Of a stretch of DNA of 64,000 nucleotides, positions 16,744-26,189 are shown one piece after another (the stretch's first letter is position 1; every line of letters begins with the position of its first letter). Below the pieces are notes generated by a model. That model did no database searches, was not told where the DNA came from, and saw nothing but the letters and a program-made list of their open reading frames with translations. Both the position numbers and the translations under genes were made by a program. This DNA is from Lachnospiraceae bacterium (GTDB lineage: Bacteria; Bacillota; Clostridia; Lachnospirales; Lachnospiraceae), in the NCBI GenBank assembly GCA_017439675.1, contig JAFSIQ010000010.1, positions 1 through 64,000 on the forward strand. Reading direction: 5' to 3'.

Positions 16744-17445
16744 ATGGATACGAATAAATACACGTTTCGTGTGGTGGAACAGTTTATCAGTGTTAATGGG
16801 GAAGGACAACGGGCAGGACAACTTGCCCTGTTCATTCGTTTTGCTGGGTGTAATTTGAATTGTGAGTATTGTGATACACAATGGGCGAACGAAACCAATG
16901 TTGAATACAAAGAATATACAATCGAGGAAATTTGTCATATAATAGCAGAGTCTGGTGTCAATAATGTTACACTAACCGGTGGTGAACCTTTGATTCAGCC
17001 AGGGATAGATGTATTGTTGCGACGACTTCGCAGGGAACAGACCATCCGTATAGAGATTGAAACCAATGGAAGTGTTGCTATTCAACCTTTCCTACAGGAG
17101 CAATCCGTCGACGATTTTTCAGATAACGTATCGTTTACTGTAGATTACAAAACAGCAGTCAGCGGTATGGAAGAGAAAATGCATATGGAGAATTATGTAA
17201 ACCTTCGTAGTCGGGACACTGTGAAATTTGTGGTGGGAAGCCAAGAGGATTTGCAAAAGGCGAAGAGTATTATTGAGTCATATCATTTAGTAGAAAAAGG
17301 ATGTGGTATCTATTTGAGTCCCTGTTTTGGAAAAATAGAGCCTGCTGAAATGGTTGACTTTTTGGTAGAGCATCGATTGAATGATGTGAATATACAATTG
17401 CAGCTTCATAAGTTTATCTGGGCTCCGGACAAACGGGGCGTGTAA
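16744..17445 (+). CDS. queE: 7-carboxy-7-deazaguanine synthase QueE, 233 aa
   Basis: Radical-SAM enzyme that contracts 6-carboxytetrahydropterin to 7-carboxy-7-deazaguanine. The [4Fe-4S] ligands are C36, C40 and C43 (FAGCNLNCEYCDTQW). The substrate/SAM Gly-rich motif is LTGGEPLIQPG near residue 78-88, and the N-terminal VNGEGQRAGQ is a QueE hallmark. Follows queD by 19 bases with GAGGGATAAG upstream. Confidence 0.94.
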   Translation: MDTNKYTFRVVEQFISVNGEGQRAGQLALFIRFAGCNLNCEYCDTQWANETNVEYKEYTIEEICHIIAESGVNNVTLTGGEPLIQPGIDVLLRRLRREQTIRIEIETNGSVAIQPFLQEQSVDDFSDNVSFTVDYKTAVSGMEEKMHMENYVNLRSRDTVKFVVGSQEDLQKAKSIIESYHLVEKGCGIYLSPCFGKIEPAEMVDFLVEHRLNDVNIQLQLHKFIWAPDKRGV

Positions 17446-17538
17446 AGATGTTGCACGAGTATTATAAATGAGTTATAAGAAAATAGCATTTATTGGCGAT
17501 AATCACTAGGATGGTTGAAAATAGAAATGGAGGATATT

Positions 17539-18117
17539 ATGGCAATTGATCAAAAGGCAATTGAGGAACATATCAGAGGGATATTGGTAGCACTTGGAGA
17601 TAATCCGGAGAGAGAAGGGATTAAGGATACTCCTAGGCGCGTGGCTCGCATGTATGCAGAGGTGTTTGAGGGGATGAATTACAGCAATGAAGAGATTGCG
17701 GCTATGTTCACGAAGAACTTTGAGGTTCCTACTAACAGTAACGGTGATATGGTAGTGGTAAAGGATATAGAAGTTTTCTCCTATTGCGAGCACCATTTGG
17801 CTCTTATGTATGATATGAAGGTAACGGTGGCGTACATACCAAAGGGAAAGGTAATTGGATTAAGTAAGATTGCAAGGATTGCAGATATGGTAGCGAAACG
17901 TTTACAGCTTCAGGAGAGGATTGGTACGGATATTGCGGAGGTCATCTGTATGGCAACTGGTTCAGAAGATGTGGCAGTGTATATTGAGGGCGTACACAGT
18001 TGCATGACGGCAAGAGGAATTAAGAAGGATTCTGCAAAGACATTGACTACAACATTCCGAGGAAGATTTGATACTGATGTAAATTTGCAGAATAAGCTGT
18101 TGTTAATGATAAAGTGA
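17539..18117 (+). CDS. folE: GTP cyclohydrolase I FolE, 192 aa
   Basis: Converts GTP to 7,8-dihydroneopterin triphosphate, the common precursor of folate and queuosine. Conserved motifs: [10 protein letters not shown] near residue 32, the zinc/active site YCEHHLALM near 76, and [12 protein letters not shown] near 147 with the second zinc Cys. Start at ATG 17539, with GGAGG at 17529-17533; an upstream TTG frame extension is not needed. Its place between queE and queC suggests that it feeds QueD under preQ1 control. Confidence 0.94.
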   Translation: MAIDQKAIEEHIRGILVALGDNPEREGIKDTPRRVARMYAEVFEGMNYSNEEIAAMFTKNFEVPTNSNGDMVVVKDIEVFSYCEHHLALMYDMKVTVAYIPKGKVIGLSKIARIADMVAKRLQLQERIGTDIAEVICMATGSEDVAVYIEGVHSCMTARGIKKDSAKTLTTTFRGRFDTDVNLQNKLLLMIK

Positions 18118-18222
18118 TTTTTTGTGATGAAATGAAGATGCGAAAAATGATGTAAGGTGAGAGGACTTTCGCTGAAATGTTGTCAGGTGATGGAAAGACT
18201 TATGGATTCGGAGGAAATGAAC

Positions 18223-18897
18223 ATGAATATGAATACACGGAACAAAAAGGAAGCGGTGGTTGTGTTTAGCGGAGGGCAGGACAGTACTACCTGCCTGTTT
18301 TGGGCACTGAAGCGTTATGAAAAGGTAATTACTGTGTCCTTTGACTATGGTCAAAGACACAAGAAAGAATTGCAGTGTGCCAAGGAAATAACAGATGAAT
18401 TGGGAGTGGAATTTCATGTGATGGACATGTCTTTGTTAAATCAGCTGGCCCCAAATTCGCTTACTCGTGGTGATATTGATGTGGATGAAGAGGCACCGGA
18501 AGAGGGCGCACCGAATAGTGTGGTGGATGGAAGGAATATGTTATTCCTCACTTTTGCTGCGGTGTTTGCAAAACAGAGAGGGATTACAGATTTGGTTACA
18601 GGTGTATCTCAAAGTGATTTTTCCGGATATCCAGATTGTAGAAATGTGTTTGTTAAGTCGTTAGAAACCACGCTTTCTTTGGCAATGGATTATACATTTT
18701 GTATCGAGACGCCGCTTATGTGGATTGACAAGGGAGATGTGTGGAAATTAGCGGATGATTTGGGTTGTCTTAATACCATTCGAGAAAAAACACTTACCTG
18801 TTATAATGGTATTAAGGGAGAAGGCTGTGGAAATTGTCCAAGCTGTAAGCTTCGCAGAGAGGGATATGAACAATTTTTAGAGAGATATAGAAGGTAA
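18223..18897 (+). CDS. queC: 7-cyano-7-deazaguanine (preQ0) synthase QueC, 224 aa
   Basis: ATP-dependent conversion of 7-carboxy-7-deazaguanine to preQ0. PP-loop [13 protein letters not shown] is near residue 10-22. The C-terminal zinc site is [13 protein letters not shown] with an upstream Cys (TCYNG). Three ATGs are close together (18217, 18223, 18229); 18223 gives the best 8-base spacing from GGAGG at 18210-18214. It ends the operon. No preQ0-to-preQ1 reductase (QueF) is present in the window. Confidence 0.94.
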   Translation: MNMNTRNKKEAVVVFSGGQDSTTCLFWALKRYEKVITVSFDYGQRHKKELQCAKEITDELGVEFHVMDMSLLNQLAPNSLTRGDIDVDEEAPEEGAPNSVVDGRNMLFLTFAAVFAKQRGITDLVTGVSQSDFSGYPDCRNVFVKSLETTLSLAMDYTFCIETPLMWIDKGDVWKLADDLGCLNTIREKTLTCYNGIKGEGCGNCPSCKLRREGYEQFLERYRR

Positions 18898-19022
18898 TAC
18901 ATCTAAATTACACAAAATAAACATAGTATGTTTTGGAAAATTGTGGTATTATTTGTGGGGAAATAAAAGAAAATATTTTAAAGAGTAATATATTGTTATA
19001 AAATCAGGAGTGTACAAAGGAT

Positions 19023-20444
19023 ATGAAAAACAAAAAAAGATTAGTTCAGGTATTGGTTGGTCCATTGCTATTTGCATTGTGTTATATGCTGTTACCGACA
19101 TCGGTTTTTGAAGAGGTAGTTGCTCGTGCGGCGGTCGGAACGGTGGCTTGGATGGCATATTGGTGGATTACAGCACCGGTGGATTTGGCAGTGACTGCAT
19201 TTTTGCCAATGGCGATTAATGCACTGTTTCAGATTACAGATATGTCGGCGGTGATTGCTAACTATGCGTCGGAGACTATCATTTTGTTGTTGGGCGCTTC
19301 TATCTTGTCAGCCTCATGGGAAGAAACGGGACTAGATAGTCGTATTGCAGCAAAATTTCTTGCTTTGTTGGGTAGCAACCTGCGTACACAGATTGTGTTC
19401 TGGTTTATGCTTTGCGCTTTGCTTTCTGCAGTGCTTCCAAACGCGGTGGTTTGTGCAACCATTACACCGATTGCAGTATCCATGCTTCGATATGTAGGAG
19501 AAAAGGATATTGCCAAGAGCCGTGTGGGTTCATTGCTATTGTTGACCATTGCCTATGCAGCAGGCGTGGGTGGTTTGGCATCTCCTTTGGGTGGTGCAAT
19601 GAATCTGGTTACGGTGGATTATCTTCAACAGTTGACCGGTGAAGAATATATGTACATCTCCTGGGTAGTGCGTTTTTTACCGATTGTGGTTGTGTTAATT
19701 ACTAGCAACATTCTTATGCTCTTAATTGGTGTGAAGAAGGACGAGAAGCTTGGCGGTTCTAAGGAATATTTTGTAGAGCAATATAAGAAAATGCCTCCAA
19801 TGAGCAGAGAGGAAAAATGGTCCCTTGGATTGTTCCTGGTGGCAATGACATTGGCATTTACGAGACAGTTTTATCAGGATTTGTTACCGGGACTTAAGCC
19901 GGCATATGCATTTATTATATGTGCAATTATTTCCTTCTTGGTTACTCGTCATGATGGCGAACGTCTCATGATGTGGAAGGCGACGGAGAAGAGAATCGGC
20001 TGGGAGCTTATCTATGTGTTTGCTGGTGGTTTGGCATTAGGAACATTAGTGAACAACAGTGGTGCGGCTGCAGCAATTGGTGATTGGGTTGCTGGCACCA
20101 ATCTAGATGGTGGATTTGCCACAATTGTCGTAATCATTACAGTTACCTTATTGCTTTCAGATGTAACCAGTAATACTGCAACAGCGGCAGTTGCGATTCC
20201 GATTGTGATTGGAATTATTCAGGGAATTGGAAAGAATCCAATTCCGTACATATATATTGCGTCCATCGGTGTGAATTTATCTTATATGTTGCCGACTTCT
20301 ATTAGAGCGATTCCAGTGGGATATGGTTTAGAGCCGAAGTATATGTTGAAAAAAGGTGTGCCAATTACGTTAGTTGTGATTGCGTTGATGAGTATCACCA
20401 GTTATTTCATGTTGAATTATTGGTCTGCGTTTAGTACAATCTGA
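19023..20444 (+). CDS. DASS/SLC13-type anion transporter, 473 aa
   Basis: A polytopic membrane protein with about eleven or twelve hydrophobic segments. The C-terminal half carries the signature SNTATAAVAIPIVIG (near residue 381), the SNT motif of sodium-coupled dicarboxylate/sulfate carriers. The matching first-half motif is degenerate (PNAVVCATITPI near 139). Substrate could be a C4-dicarboxylate, citrate or sulfate; the sequence does not decide. It starts at ATG 19023, 125 bases after queC, with no clear terminator between them. Its relation to the que operon or to the following surface genes is unclear. Confidence 0.82.
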   Translation: MKNKKRLVQVLVGPLLFALCYMLLPTSVFEEVVARAAVGTVAWMAYWWITAPVDLAVTAFLPMAINALFQITDMSAVIANYASETIILLLGASILSASWEETGLDSRIAAKFLALLGSNLRTQIVFWFMLCALLSAVLPNAVVCATITPIAVSMLRYVGEKDIAKSRVGSLLLLTIAYAAGVGGLASPLGGAMNLVTVDYLQQLTGEEYMYISWVVRFLPIVVVLITSNILMLLIGVKKDEKLGGSKEYFVEQYKKMPPMSREEKWSLGLFLVAMTLAFTRQFYQDLLPGLKPAYAFIICAIISFLVTRHDGERLMMWKATEKRIGWELIYVFAGGLALGTLVNNSGAAAAIGDWVAGTNLDGGFATIVVIITVTLLLSDVTSNTATAAVAIPIVIGIIQGIGKNPIPYIYIASIGVNLSYMLPTSIRAIPVGYGLEPKYMLKKGVPITLVVIALMSITSYFMLNYWSAFSTI

Positions 20445-20494
20445 TGGTCGATTGTTATTGAGCAGCGTTAGAAGCTTACAAAGAGAAAAAAGCC

Positions 20495-20518
20495 AATTGG
20501 TTATGTGAATAACCAATT
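20495..20518 (+). promoter_or_regulatory. hairpin in the leader of the Dlt-like operon
   Basis: AATTGGTTAT (20495-20504), loop GTGA, ATAACCAATT (20509-20518): a perfect 10-bp stem. No T tract follows, so it is not a standard terminator. It lies 32 bases before the start codon of the first operon gene. Confidence 0.4.
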
Positions 20519-20549
20519 TGTTGGTGTGTGGAAACGATTAGGAGTAACT

Positions 20550-21578
20550 ATGAAATTAGTAAAAAGATTGGTAATAGCAGGATTATTTATATGTAGCGTT
20601 TTTGCGCTGATGATTCCGTTGTCCTATGCATTGCGACCACTGAATGAAGCAAATGTGGGAACAAGGAATCGAATTACAGGATTCTACGCAGAGCCGGATG
20701 ACAGTATGAATGTGGTAATCGTGGGTAACAGTGGTTTGTATCGTTATGTGAATAATCCTTATTTGTATGAGCAGAAAGGGTTGACATCCTATTGTTTTGC
20801 TTTTTCTGGGTATAACATCTTTTTTGCTGAGGGATTGATTGAAGAGATGTTAAAAACCCAGTCACCGGAGCTTATTATTCTTGATGCAAGAAAGTTTGTG
20901 TTGACAGAAGATGATAGTGTAGATCCGATTCGAGCGCAAAGAGTATTTAACAATATAAAATATTCATCTATTCGATGCGAAATGATTAACAGGGCATATC
21001 CGAATCCCTTGGATCGAATTGTAAATTATTTTGATATTGCATTGTACCATGATAATTGGGAGCAGTTAAACTGGGAGCGATTAGAATTTGCAGACAACGA
21101 AAAGAAGAATACACTTAAGGGCTTTCAGATTGTTCCCAAGGTGGTTCCTATGAATCATGTAGATGTGTCTGGAATTGAGGAGAAGGTTCCAATTTCAGAG
21201 GCGTCTGAGGAAACTTTACGGTCTATTCTTGAAATGTGTCAAGAAGAAGGATTGGAAATCATGTTGTTGTCGACCCCATGGATGATATCGGAAGAGGAAC
21301 AAAAAAAGAGTAATTATATCAATGACATTGTGGAAGAATATGGATATTCTTATTTGGATATGAATGCGAATATCAACGAGATAGGGTTAGATTTTGCTAA
21401 TGATTTCTATGATGAGAAGCATGTCAATGTAATTGGTTCTGAAAAGGTAACAGATTATCTTGGAGATTATATCATGGAGCGCTACGAGTTTGACATGGAA
21501 CATGATGAGGTAGTCGTAAAGTCTTGGGAAAAAGCAGTGACAAGTTATAACAAAAAGATGAAAAAATATAGAAAATAG
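20550..21578 (+). CDS. DltD-like / SGNH-type extracytoplasmic protein, 342 aa
   Basis: One N-terminal membrane anchor (residues about 8-28), then an extracytoplasmic domain with a nucleophile-type motif VVIVGNSGLYRYV near residue 54 and a strand LIILDARKF near 105. The C-terminal part has NDFYDEKHVNVIGSEKV, matching the catalytic Asp-x2-His of SGNH hydrolases. That fold is shared by DltD and AlgJ/AlgX-like acyl-transfer partners. The following genes (MBOAT, AMP-ligase, carrier protein) make it the DltD-like member of a surface acylation operon. Start ATG 20550 after GGAG at 20541. Confidence 0.7.
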   Translation: MKLVKRLVIAGLFICSVFALMIPLSYALRPLNEANVGTRNRITGFYAEPDDSMNVVIVGNSGLYRYVNNPYLYEQKGLTSYCFAFSGYNIFFAEGLIEEMLKTQSPELIILDARKFVLTEDDSVDPIRAQRVFNNIKYSSIRCEMINRAYPNPLDRIVNYFDIALYHDNWEQLNWERLEFADNEKKNTLKGFQIVPKVVPMNHVDVSGIEEKVPISEASEETLRSILEMCQEEGLEIMLLSTPWMISEEEQKKSNYINDIVEEYGYSYLDMNANINEIGLDFANDFYDEKHVNVIGSEKVTDYLGDYIMERYEFDMEHDEVVVKSWEKAVTSYNKKMKKYRK

Positions 21579-21618
21579 TGAATCCTAGGGATTGTATTTA
21601 TATATTTAGGGAGGAAGT

Positions 21619-23214
21619 ATGTCGTACACATCGTTAGTTTATTTTTTGTTGATTACAATCACGTGTGTAGTTTATTACATTGTGAAGACCAACTATCGTT
21701 GGATTGTCCTGTTGATGGCTAATTTTGTTTTTTATGCATCAGCAGGTTGGGATAATCTTATATTTCTAGTTATATCTATCATTATTACCTATTTTGTTTC
21801 GGTGAAGATGAGTAATCTGCAAAATGAATGTAAAGAGGTTATCAAACAGGGCGAGTACGACAGGAAAGAAAAGAAGGAAATTAAAGAAACATACAAGAAA
21901 AAGCAGCGTCGTTATCTGCAAGTGGGATTGTTTACCGTTATTGGCATTTTGGTTGTGGTGAAGTATACCAATTTTATCTTGGGTAATGTGTACAATGTGT
22001 TAGATTTGTTTGGTGTATCCAACAAAGGTACAATGTTAGGGCTAATTGTTCCGCTAGGTATTTCTTTCTATACATTCCAGATGATAGCATATCTTATGGA
22101 TGTGTATAACGGCGAAGAGGCACAGAGAAACTTTTTCAAATATGCATTATATAGCTCCTTTTTCCCAAGTGTGGTTCAGGGACCGATTCCGAGGTATCAT
22201 CATTTAGGAGAACAGCTCTTTGTGGGACATGCATTTCAGATTGATAATATTCGAATTGGTGTGATGCAGATTCTCTGGGGTCTTGTGAAGAAGTTGGTAC
22301 TGGCAGAGAAACTTGCAGTGTTTGTAAACAAAATCTATGGTAATTATGAATCTTATGAGGGTGTTATTTTGATGGTGGCAACGGCGGCATTTTCTATTCA
22401 GATTTATGCAGATTTTGCGGGATGTATGGACATTGTTACTGGTACAGCTAGATTGTTCGGTATCCGCTTGCAACCGAACTTTATCCGACCATATTTTTCT
22501 AAGACTATGCCGGAGTTTTGGCGTAGATGGCATGCGTCATTGGGAAGCTGGTTTAAGGACTATGTATTTTATCCGTTTTCCATCTCAGACATCTCGTTGA
22601 AACTCAATAAAAATGCTAGAAATAAGCTTGGCAATGAAGCGGGCAGAATCATCGCAGCTTCCATGCCGATTTTGGTTGTCTGGTCTTTGACTGGAATTTG
22701 GCATGGTGCAGAGTGGAAATATGTTGCATGGGGATTGTTTCATGGCATGCTGATTATTCTCAGCACCATTTTTACACCATATAATGACAAGCTTTCTGAG
22801 AAACTTAAGATTAACAGGGATGCGTGGTGGTTCCGTTTGTTCCAAATGGCAAGAACCTTCGTATTGTGCTGTGTGGGTCGTGTGTTCTTCCGTGCTGCTA
22901 ATATCGGTGCCGCTGTTGGCATATTCAAGCAGACCTTTGCAACGACCGGAGTTTGGAGGATTATGGGTGATAATCTGTATAAGTATGGATTGTCCAAGAG
23001 AAGTTGTTGTTTGGTAGTGATACTTACGGTTGCATTGCTTGTGGCAAGTGTCTTAGAGGAACGTTCTAAGAGTGAGAATATTATTGAAATTATAGATAAG
23101 AAGCATGTGGTAATTAGATTTGTGGTTGCTTATATTTTACTGTTTACAGTGTTGTTGTTTGGCACTTACGGTCCTGGCGACCAAGCGGCTAACTTCATAT
23201 ATGAGCAATTTTAA
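21619..23214 (+). CDS. MBOAT-family acyltransferase, DltB-like, 531 aa
   Basis: Multi-pass membrane-bound O-acyltransferase that moves an activated acyl group across the membrane for transfer to a surface polymer. Family marks: SFYTFQMIAYLMDVY near residue 151, PEFWRRWHASLGSWFKDY near 298 and the catalytic-His region GIWHGAEWKYVAWGLFHG near 361. RBS GGGAGG precedes ATG 21619. In DltB the acyl group is D-alanine from the carrier protein. Here the acyl group is not known. Confidence 0.87.
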   Translation: MSYTSLVYFLLITITCVVYYIVKTNYRWIVLLMANFVFYASAGWDNLIFLVISIIITYFVSVKMSNLQNECKEVIKQGEYDRKEKKEIKETYKKKQRRYLQVGLFTVIGILVVVKYTNFILGNVYNVLDLFGVSNKGTMLGLIVPLGISFYTFQMIAYLMDVYNGEEAQRNFFKYALYSSFFPSVVQGPIPRYHHLGEQLFVGHAFQIDNIRIGVMQILWGLVKKLVLAEKLAVFVNKIYGNYESYEGVILMVATAAFSIQIYADFAGCMDIVTGTARLFGIRLQPNFIRPYFSKTMPEFWRRWHASLGSWFKDYVFYPFSISDISLKLNKNARNKLGNEAGRIIAASMPILVVWSLTGIWHGAEWKYVAWGLFHGMLIILSTIFTPYNDKLSEKLKINRDAWWFRLFQMARTFVLCCVGRVFFRAANIGAAVGIFKQTFATTGVWRIMGDNLYKYGLSKRSCCLVVILTVALLVASVLEERSKSENIIEIIDKKHVVIRFVVAYILLFTVLLFGTYGPGDQAANFIYEQF

Positions 23215-23281
23215 TGATATAAGTGAAAAAGTACAAAAACATTCTGTTTGCAGAAAATATGTGAATGAAAAGGAGAAGAAC

Positions 23282-24742
23282 ATGGTACAATCAATTGTAG
23301 AGGCAGTGGCTTGCCACGCGAAGCAAAATCCGGACAAGTTGTGTGCGGCAGACGGAAGATATGAGTTGACATATCGAATGTTTTGGGAACATATTTGCGG
23401 ATATGCTAAGCATTTAAAGGAACTTGGTGTGGAGAAAGGAGATTGCGTTGTTGTGCGCAATGCTCAGAACGTGGTGCAGTTAGTGACGGGCCTTGCTATT
23501 CAGCTTGTGGGTGGTATTTATGTGCCGGTGGAGAAAAATGTGGCTGACCAGAGAATCTTAGAAATTGTAGATACTGTTCAAGCGAAGTATTATATTGCGG
23601 CAAAGGTGACAGAGGTGCCTTGTGGATTTGAGCGCATTACCGAGGTTATGAAATGCCGGGATGAGAATGCTAGCTATGATGATTTTGATTTTCCAAAGAA
23701 CGAGGATGTGGCAGAGATTTTGTTTACCACAGGAACAACGGGAAAGTCAAAGGGTATTGAATTGATACACCGCAATGTGGTTGCAGTATCTGAGAACGTA
23801 ATCGATGGTGTTGAGATGAAGAAGGATAACGTGGAAATGATACCAGTTCCTCTTAGTCATTCCCATGGTCTTCGAAGATATTATGCCAATATGTTAAATG
23901 GAAGTGCAGTTGTGATTATGGCAAATGTTGTTATGACACAGGTGTTGTTCGATTGTATTGAAAAGTATCATGTTACCTCGATGGATTTAGTTCCGGCAGC
24001 ATTAGCCTCTATCTTCAATGTGAGTGAGGATAAGCTGGGAGAGTACAAGGCTCAGTTAGATTATGTGCAGCTTGGTTCTGCACCAATTCCAGATGTGGAT
24101 AAGGAGCGACTTCGCAGATTGCTTCCGAATACGAGATTATATAACTTCTATGGTACAACGGAATCGGGATGTTCTTGTATCATTGACTTTAACAAGTATC
24201 CTGAGAAAAAGAATTGTATTGGACGCCCAACCTGTAATGCACATTTTGTGTTTATTGGTGAAGAGGGGACACCGATCGAAGCAACCAAGGAGAATCCGGG
24301 CTTATTGGCATGTTCTGGTGAGATGAATATGGTTGGCTATTATAAGGATGCAGAGACCACTAATTCTATTATGAAGAATGGTTATATTCAGACAGAGGAT
24401 TTGTCCTATGTGGATGAAGATGGAATGATTTGTCTCCTTGGACGTCAGGGTGATGTTATTATATCTGGTGGGAATAAAATTGCACCAAGTGAGATTGAAG
24501 ATGTTGCAGGAAAGTACGAAGGTGTGTTAGAATGTGCCTGTGTACCTGTGGACAGTCCGATTCTTGGTAAAGAGCCGAAGTTATTTGTGGTTATGAAGGA
24601 GGGAGTTCCTTTTGACCAGGATTCCATTTACCAGTATTTGAGAGAGAGTCTAGAGACATATAAGGTGCCTAAGATTATCGTGGAAATAGACAAGCTTCCA
24701 CGTAGCTTTAATGGTAAGATATTAAGAAGAGAATTAGTTTAG
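23282..24742 (+). CDS. AMP-forming acyl/amino-acid ligase, DltA-like, 486 aa
   Basis: Member of the ANL adenylating family: activates a carboxylate with ATP and loads it on a carrier protein. Motifs: FTTGTTGKSKGIE near residue 149 (P-loop A3), NFYGTTESG near 286, the hinge GRQGDVIISGGNKI near 388, and the C-terminal catalytic Lys in NGKILRREL near 477. ATG 23282 follows AAAAGGAGAAG; the frame is open further upstream into the MBOAT gene but without a start signal. Substrate is unassigned: D-alanine is possible, but the sequence does not show it. Confidence 0.85.
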   Translation: MVQSIVEAVACHAKQNPDKLCAADGRYELTYRMFWEHICGYAKHLKELGVEKGDCVVVRNAQNVVQLVTGLAIQLVGGIYVPVEKNVADQRILEIVDTVQAKYYIAAKVTEVPCGFERITEVMKCRDENASYDDFDFPKNEDVAEILFTTGTTGKSKGIELIHRNVVAVSENVIDGVEMKKDNVEMIPVPLSHSHGLRRYYANMLNGSAVVIMANVVMTQVLFDCIEKYHVTSMDLVPAALASIFNVSEDKLGEYKAQLDYVQLGSAPIPDVDKERLRRLLPNTRLYNFYGTTESGCSCIIDFNKYPEKKNCIGRPTCNAHFVFIGEEGTPIEATKENPGLLACSGEMNMVGYYKDAETTNSIMKNGYIQTEDLSYVDEDGMICLLGRQGDVIISGGNKIAPSEIEDVAGKYEGVLECACVPVDSPILGKEPKLFVVMKEGVPFDQDSIYQYLRESLETYKVPKIIVEIDKLPRSFNGKILRRELV

Positions 24743-24753
24743 GAGGTTTCACA

Positions 24754-24996
24754 ATGGAAGATTTCACAATGGATGAGTTGTTAGAGGTGTTGAAGCGTGC
24801 GGTTCCGAAGGGAGACTGGCTTGCAGAGGGCGATTTGGTAGATGATGGAATTATTGATTCCATCGATATTATCAGTGCAATTGCGGAGATAACAGATGAA
24901 TTTGATATTAAGATTCCTTCAGATGAGATGAAGAATGAGAATTTCAATTCTGTTCAGGCAATCTATGATTTGGTTGCGAGATTATTAGAGGACTAG
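24754..24996 (+). CDS. acyl carrier protein, DltC-like, 80 aa
   Basis: Small acidic four-helix carrier protein. The phosphopantetheine-bearing Ser is S36 in DDGIIDSIDIIS. It lies 11 bases after the ligase gene with GGAGG ideally placed before ATG 24754, so it is surely co-translated and is the cognate carrier of that ligase. This ends the four-gene unit. Confidence 0.88.
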   Translation: MEDFTMDELLEVLKRAVPKGDWLAEGDLVDDGIIDSIDIISAIAEITDEFDIKIPSDEMKNENFNSVQAIYDLVARLLED

Positions 24997-25122
24997 TAGA
25001 GTACAAGGATAATATGCAATGAAGAAACAGGGGGTTTTTGTTGTGACATACAATGAAAGTCTCCTTTTCTTTTTGAGAGAAAAGGAAATTGTAGGATAAT
25101 CTGTATTTTATATCTGTTTTTT

Positions 25123-25151
25123 TTGCAAAAATCTGGTAGAGATGGTATAAT
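25123..25151 (+). promoter_or_regulatory. promoter for the lipid kinase-glmM unit
   Basis: -35 TTGCAA (25123-25128), 17-base spacer, perfect -10 TATAAT (25146-25151). A weak hairpin and an 8-T run precede it and may end the upstream operon. Confidence 0.6.
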
Positions 25152-25216
25152 GTTGATGTGATTTTGCTTGTTAGCAAGGAAGAAATAGAATAAGACTCTT
25201 GGAGGATGTATTGTCT

Positions 25217-26101
25217 ATGAAGAACATGTTGTTTATTCTTAATCCGTCAGCGGGCAAGAAACACATTAAGAACAAGCTGTTTGAGATTGTGGATTTGTTT
25301 GTTAAGGCGGAGTATAACGTAAGGGTATACCCAACACAGGCAAAGGAAGATGCTGTCCGGATTGTTTCTACAGAAGGGTGGCTTTATGATGTGATTGTCT
25401 GTGCAGGTGGAGATGGTACATTAGATGAGGTGGTAACAGGTTGTATGAAATGCAATTGTGAGACACCAATTGGATATATTCCATGTGGAACGACCAATGA
25501 TTTTGCGAGAAGTCTTGGGATTCCAAAGGATCATATACGTGCCGCAAAGAGAATTACAAAGTATCAGCCGAAGCCAGTGGATATTGGTGCTTTTAATGGA
25601 GACTCTTTTGTGTATGTGGCAGCATTTGGTGTGTTTACAGAAGTAACTTATACTACACCGCAGGAATATAAGAATTACTTTGGTCATGCAGCTTATGTGA
25701 TGGAAGGATTGAAGGGGATTACCAATCTGAGCTCATACCATATGAAGATTGAATACGATGGGAATGTAATAGAGGATAACTTTGTATATGGAATGATTAC
25801 CAATTCATTGTCCGTGGGAGGATTCAATCATCCGAATGCAAAGATTGCACAGTTAGATGATGGTTTGTTTGAGGTACTGCTGGTAAAGTATCCGAATAAC
25901 CCTTTGGATTTGCAAGCCACAGTAACTTCGTATTTCATGGGTGAATTTAATCCCAATTATATGTATCAGTTCAAGGCGAAGAAGATTGTAATTGAGAGTG
26001 ATGAGACGGTTTCTTGGACGTTAGACGGAGAGTTTGGTGGAAGAGTAACCTATGCCGAAGTGGAAAATCTTCACAATGCAGTGAGTATTATTCGAAAATA
26101 G
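25217..26101 (+). CDS. diacylglycerol/lipid kinase, DgkB/YegS family, 294 aa
   Basis: Phosphorylates diacylglycerol or a related lipid, a step that recycles lipid left by lipoteichoic acid synthesis. Motifs: NPSAGKKH near residue 9, AGGDGTLDEVV near 64 (ATP binding) and IPCGTTNDFARSLGIP near 89. The start is ambiguous: ATG 25217 is 11 bases from GGAGG at 25201-25205, while TTG 25211 in the same frame is 5 bases away. A cytosolic or membrane-peripheral enzyme. glmM follows after 88 bases. Confidence 0.88.
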   Translation: MKNMLFILNPSAGKKHIKNKLFEIVDLFVKAEYNVRVYPTQAKEDAVRIVSTEGWLYDVIVCAGGDGTLDEVVTGCMKCNCETPIGYIPCGTTNDFARSLGIPKDHIRAAKRITKYQPKPVDIGAFNGDSFVYVAAFGVFTEVTYTTPQEYKNYFGHAAYVMEGLKGITNLSSYHMKIEYDGNVIEDNFVYGMITNSLSVGGFNHPNAKIAQLDDGLFEVLLVKYPNNPLDLQATVTSYFMGEFNPNYMYQFKAKKIVIESDETVSWTLDGEFGGRVTYAEVENLHNAVSIIRK

Positions 26102-26189
26102 TGCATATAAGCGGAGTGCACAGAATAATAGAGAAAGAAAGCATAATCGCAAGATTATAGTGAATCGATATAAGAAAGAGGATAGAAAT

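Noticed and set aside
25040-25120. Terminator between the carrier-protein gene and the lipid kinase
   Set aside because: The TCCTTTTC/GAAAAGGA stem is AT-rich and the T run is about 30 bases further on, so it is too weak to list as a terminator.
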